Shown one piece after another: positions 4,851 through 6,659 of a stretch of 6,659 bases of DNA; position 1 is the stretch's first letter, and each line of letters begins with the position of its first letter. The stretch spans positions 1 to 6,659 of the forward strand of contig JAESUE010000027.1 in assembly GCA_016763235.1 (NCBI GenBank), given 5' to 3'. Position numbers and translations under genes: made by a program. The DNA comes from Pseudomonadales bacterium. Its GTDB lineage: Bacteria > Pseudomonadota > Gammaproteobacteria > Pseudomonadales > UBA3067. The notes beneath the pieces were generated by a model. The model was not told the origin of the DNA. It searched no databases and worked only from the letters and a program-made list of their open reading frames with translations.

Positions 4851-6659
4851 TTATGTGCAATCTGCATCCAGCTGGTTGAGCACCTTGCAAAGTTTTTCTT
4901 TGAGTTGTTTTCCAATTTCTTTTTCGGCAATATTTTCTCCACTTTTGTCTACAACGAAAAAAATATCATCAGCCCGCTCGCCGAGAGTCGTAATGCGCGC
5001 GTTGAGAACAGTAATATTCATTTGGGCCAGTATCAGGCTAATTTGTGCAAGCACACCGGGGCGATCGAGTGTATTAACTTCCAGTATGGAGTGGCGATTA
5101 TGTTGGCTGTTTTGTAATTTGATACGCGTGTTTGGAGCAAAATTTTTGAGCTGACGAGGTAGCCTATGGTTAATAAGGTCGGGGGAAATTGCAGGGTTTC
5201 TTAGTGCTTCCTCTAGGGTTTTATGGATGAGTTCGTTACGGTAACTATCGTCCCCAATAGGGGTGCCATCTTCATCTAGCACAATATAAGTATCGAGGCT
5301 GAAATTTGAGTGGGAGGTGATAATACGGGCATCTACTACAGAGAGGTGAAGTTGCTCTAGCGTAGAAACCATAACGGCAAAGAGGTTTGGTCTATCTTCG
5401 GTGTAAATGAATATCTGGGTGCCGCCGTCGAATTTTCTGTTGGATGTCTCGCGGATTAGAACGAGTGGCTTGTCCGACGTATGTCGAATAATGCCATCGG
5501 TATGCCAGGCGATATCACTGGGCGACTCCCTGAGAAAGTAGTCGTCACTTAGGTCGCTCCAAATCGTTTTGGCTTCTTTGCTAACATCGTGATCTGTGAT
5601 TTGAGCAAGCCGCACCAAGGTTTCGCTGCGATTGTCCTGGGCGCGATGACTACCGTCTATGGGTTTATCAAGCCCACGTCTAAAAACGCGTTTGGTTTCG
5701 CGATAAAGCTCTCGCATGAGGCTGGCGCGCCAAGTTGTCCATAGGCTGGGGTTTGTCGCGCAAATATCTGCAACGGTTAGTGCGTAGAGATAGTCCAGTT
5801 TTAATTCGTCGCCAACGTGTTTGGCAAAGGATTGAATAACGTCGGGATCGTTAATGTCTTTTTTCTGTGCGGTCATGGACATGAATAAGTGATTTTGTAC
5901 TAACCACGCCAATAGCTGGGTGTCTGATCTGTTGAGGCCGTGTTGGATGCAGAATTGCGTACTATATTCGGCTCCGAGTTTAGAGTGATTGCCACCGCGC
6001 CCCTTGCCAATGTCGTGAAAAAGCCCTGCAAGATAGAGCAGCTCGAGTTTCGGTAATTGCTGGGCAATGTAGTATGCAATGGGGAAGGGGGTTCGTTGTT
6101 CTCGCAGCTGGAAATTGCGCATGTTTTTTATTACCAGCAGGGTGTGGGCATCCACTGTATAAATGTGAAAAAGATCGAACTGGCTTTGCCCGATAATGTG
6201 ATCGAAGGCAGGAATATAGCGCCCGAGAATGCCGTAACGCTTCATGCGTTTTAATTGTGAAAAGATATTGTATGGGGAGCGCAGAAAATCCATGAAGATC
6301 CTGTTGTTGCGTGGATCATTGCGAAACGCATCGTTGATGAGGTGGCTGTTATCACAAATCAGGCGGATGGTTGATGCGCGTACACTTTTTATATCTTTTC
6401 GGTTGGCGATAACTCTGAAAATATCCAGCAGTGCGGAGGGGTATTCTTCAAATACTTCGGGGTGCGTTACTTCGATTGCATCATTTCTGAGCTGGAAGTG
6501 TTCATTAACCGGGGTGGTAGAAGCATTCTCTTGGTCTTCCAGAATAAGCTCATTAAATACCTGTAGCAAAAGCTCATTAAGTTGAGATACCGCCAAGGCT
6601 GTACGGTAGTAGCGTTTCATAAGTTGTTCGATAGCGAGATTTCTTTCATTATCAACATA
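4851..6659 (-). CDS. glnD: PII uridylyltransferase / uridylyl-removing enzyme, C-terminal two-thirds
   Basis: GlnD senses glutamine and adds or removes UMP on PII proteins (GlnB/GlnK), thereby steering glutamine synthetase activity and Ntr transcription. The window holds 602 C-terminal residues. The frame stays open through the right edge (YVDNERNLAIEQL precedes the Met at 6620), so that Met is internal and the N-terminal nucleotidyltransferase domain lies outside; full GlnD is about 890-900 residues. Counting from the 6620 Met, a linker leads to the HD uridylyl-removing domain with His159, the HD pair His202-Asp203 in FHDIGKGRGGNHSKLG, His244 and Asp285. Two ACT domains follow, one near 403-475 (TEDRPNLFAVMVSTLEQL) and one near 511-585 (LDRPGVLAQISLILAQ), which are the glutamine-sensing part. 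All expected motifs are present and the C-terminus is normal. It is convergent with the DUF2971-like gene across a 122-bp gap. Identification is firm; no local regulation is visible because the promoter is outside. Confidence 0.96.
   Translation of the reverse strand, partial: YVDNERNLAIEQLMKRYYRTALAVSQLNELLLQVFNELILEDQENASTTPVNEHFQLRNDAIEVTHPEVFEEYPSALLDIFRVIANRKDIKSVRASTIRLICDNSHLINDAFRNDPRNNRIFMDFLRSPYNIFSQLKRMKRYGILGRYIPAFDHIIGQSQFDLFHIYTVDAHTLLVIKNMRNFQLREQRTPFPIAYYIAQQLPKLELLYLAGLFHDIGKGRGGNHSKLGAEYSTQFCIQHGLNRSDTQLLAWLVQNHLFMSMTAQKKDINDPDVIQSFAKHVGDELKLDYLYALTVADICATNPSLWTTWRASLMRELYRETKRVFRRGLDKPIDGSHRAQDNRSETLVRLAQITDHDVSKEAKTIWSDLSDDYFLRESPSDIAWHTDGIIRHTSDKPLVLIRETSNRKFDGGTQIFIYTEDRPNLFAVMVSTLEQLHLSVVDARIITSHSNFSLDTYIVLDEDGTPIGDDSYRNELIHKTLEEALRNPAISPDLINHRLPRQLKNFAPNTRIKLQNSQHNRHSILEVNTLDRPGVLAQISLILAQMNITVLNARITTLGERADDIFFVVDKSGENIAEKEIGKQLKEKLCKVLNQLDADCT

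Noticed and set aside
4776..5154. Two overlapping plus-strand ORFs of 113 codons opposite the glnD 3' end
   Set aside because: They lie antisense to the second ACT domain of glnD, have no Shine-Dalgarno and show no recognisable domain; shadow ORFs.
6057..6585. Plus-strand ORFs opposite the glnD HD-domain region
   Set aside because: Antisense to well-conserved glnD codons, with no family motif; shadows.
1..6659. CRISPR array, tRNA, rRNA or riboswitch
   Set aside because: No regularly spaced direct repeats, cloverleaf-like blocks or recognisable conserved RNA motifs were seen on reading either strand.

Overview
The window looks like a stretch of a gammaproteobacterial chromosome with moderate to low GC. 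The only confidently identifiable housekeeping gene is glnD. It encodes the PII uridylyltransferase/uridylyl-removing enzyme, lies on the minus strand, and runs off the right edge with its 5' third missing. Its residues resemble marine or free-living gammaproteobacterial GlnD, but I could not do a phylogenetic placement.

Layout. Bases 1-265 hold no complete gene, only two weak hints of neighbouring genes at the left edge and the ribosome binding site of the first CDS. A secreted alpha/beta-hydrolase-like protein follows (about 266-1225, +), best read from a TTG start behind a near-consensus Shine-Dalgarno. The next gap (1226-1585) is non-coding. It contains the clearest unusual signal of the window: a 68-bp mini-element (1430-1497) with imperfect 13-bp inverted ends of the GTAA...TTAC type, flanked by perfect 8-bp direct repeats. 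These are the hallmarks of an IS66-type insertion reduced to almost nothing but its ends. Then come a cytoplasmic molybdopterin/4Fe-4S oxidoreductase of the formate-dehydrogenase-like superfamily (1586-3910, +) and a 242-residue protein (4000-4728, +) that resembles DUF2971-like proteins. The latter is followed by a terminator-like hairpin and then by the convergent 3' end of glnD (4851-6659, -).

How the parts relate. The hydrolase, the molybdoenzyme and the DUF2971-like protein have no evident common pathway. They read as an accessory block next to a conserved nitrogen-regulation gene. The molybdoenzyme has no visible electron-transfer partner, no Tat signal and no Cys or Sec at the expected metal-ligand segment, so its substrate cannot be named. 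The 242-residue protein could be co-transcribed with it (89-bp gap) but has its own candidate promoter. No complete IS, tRNA, rRNA, CRISPR array or recognisable known defence operon is visible.
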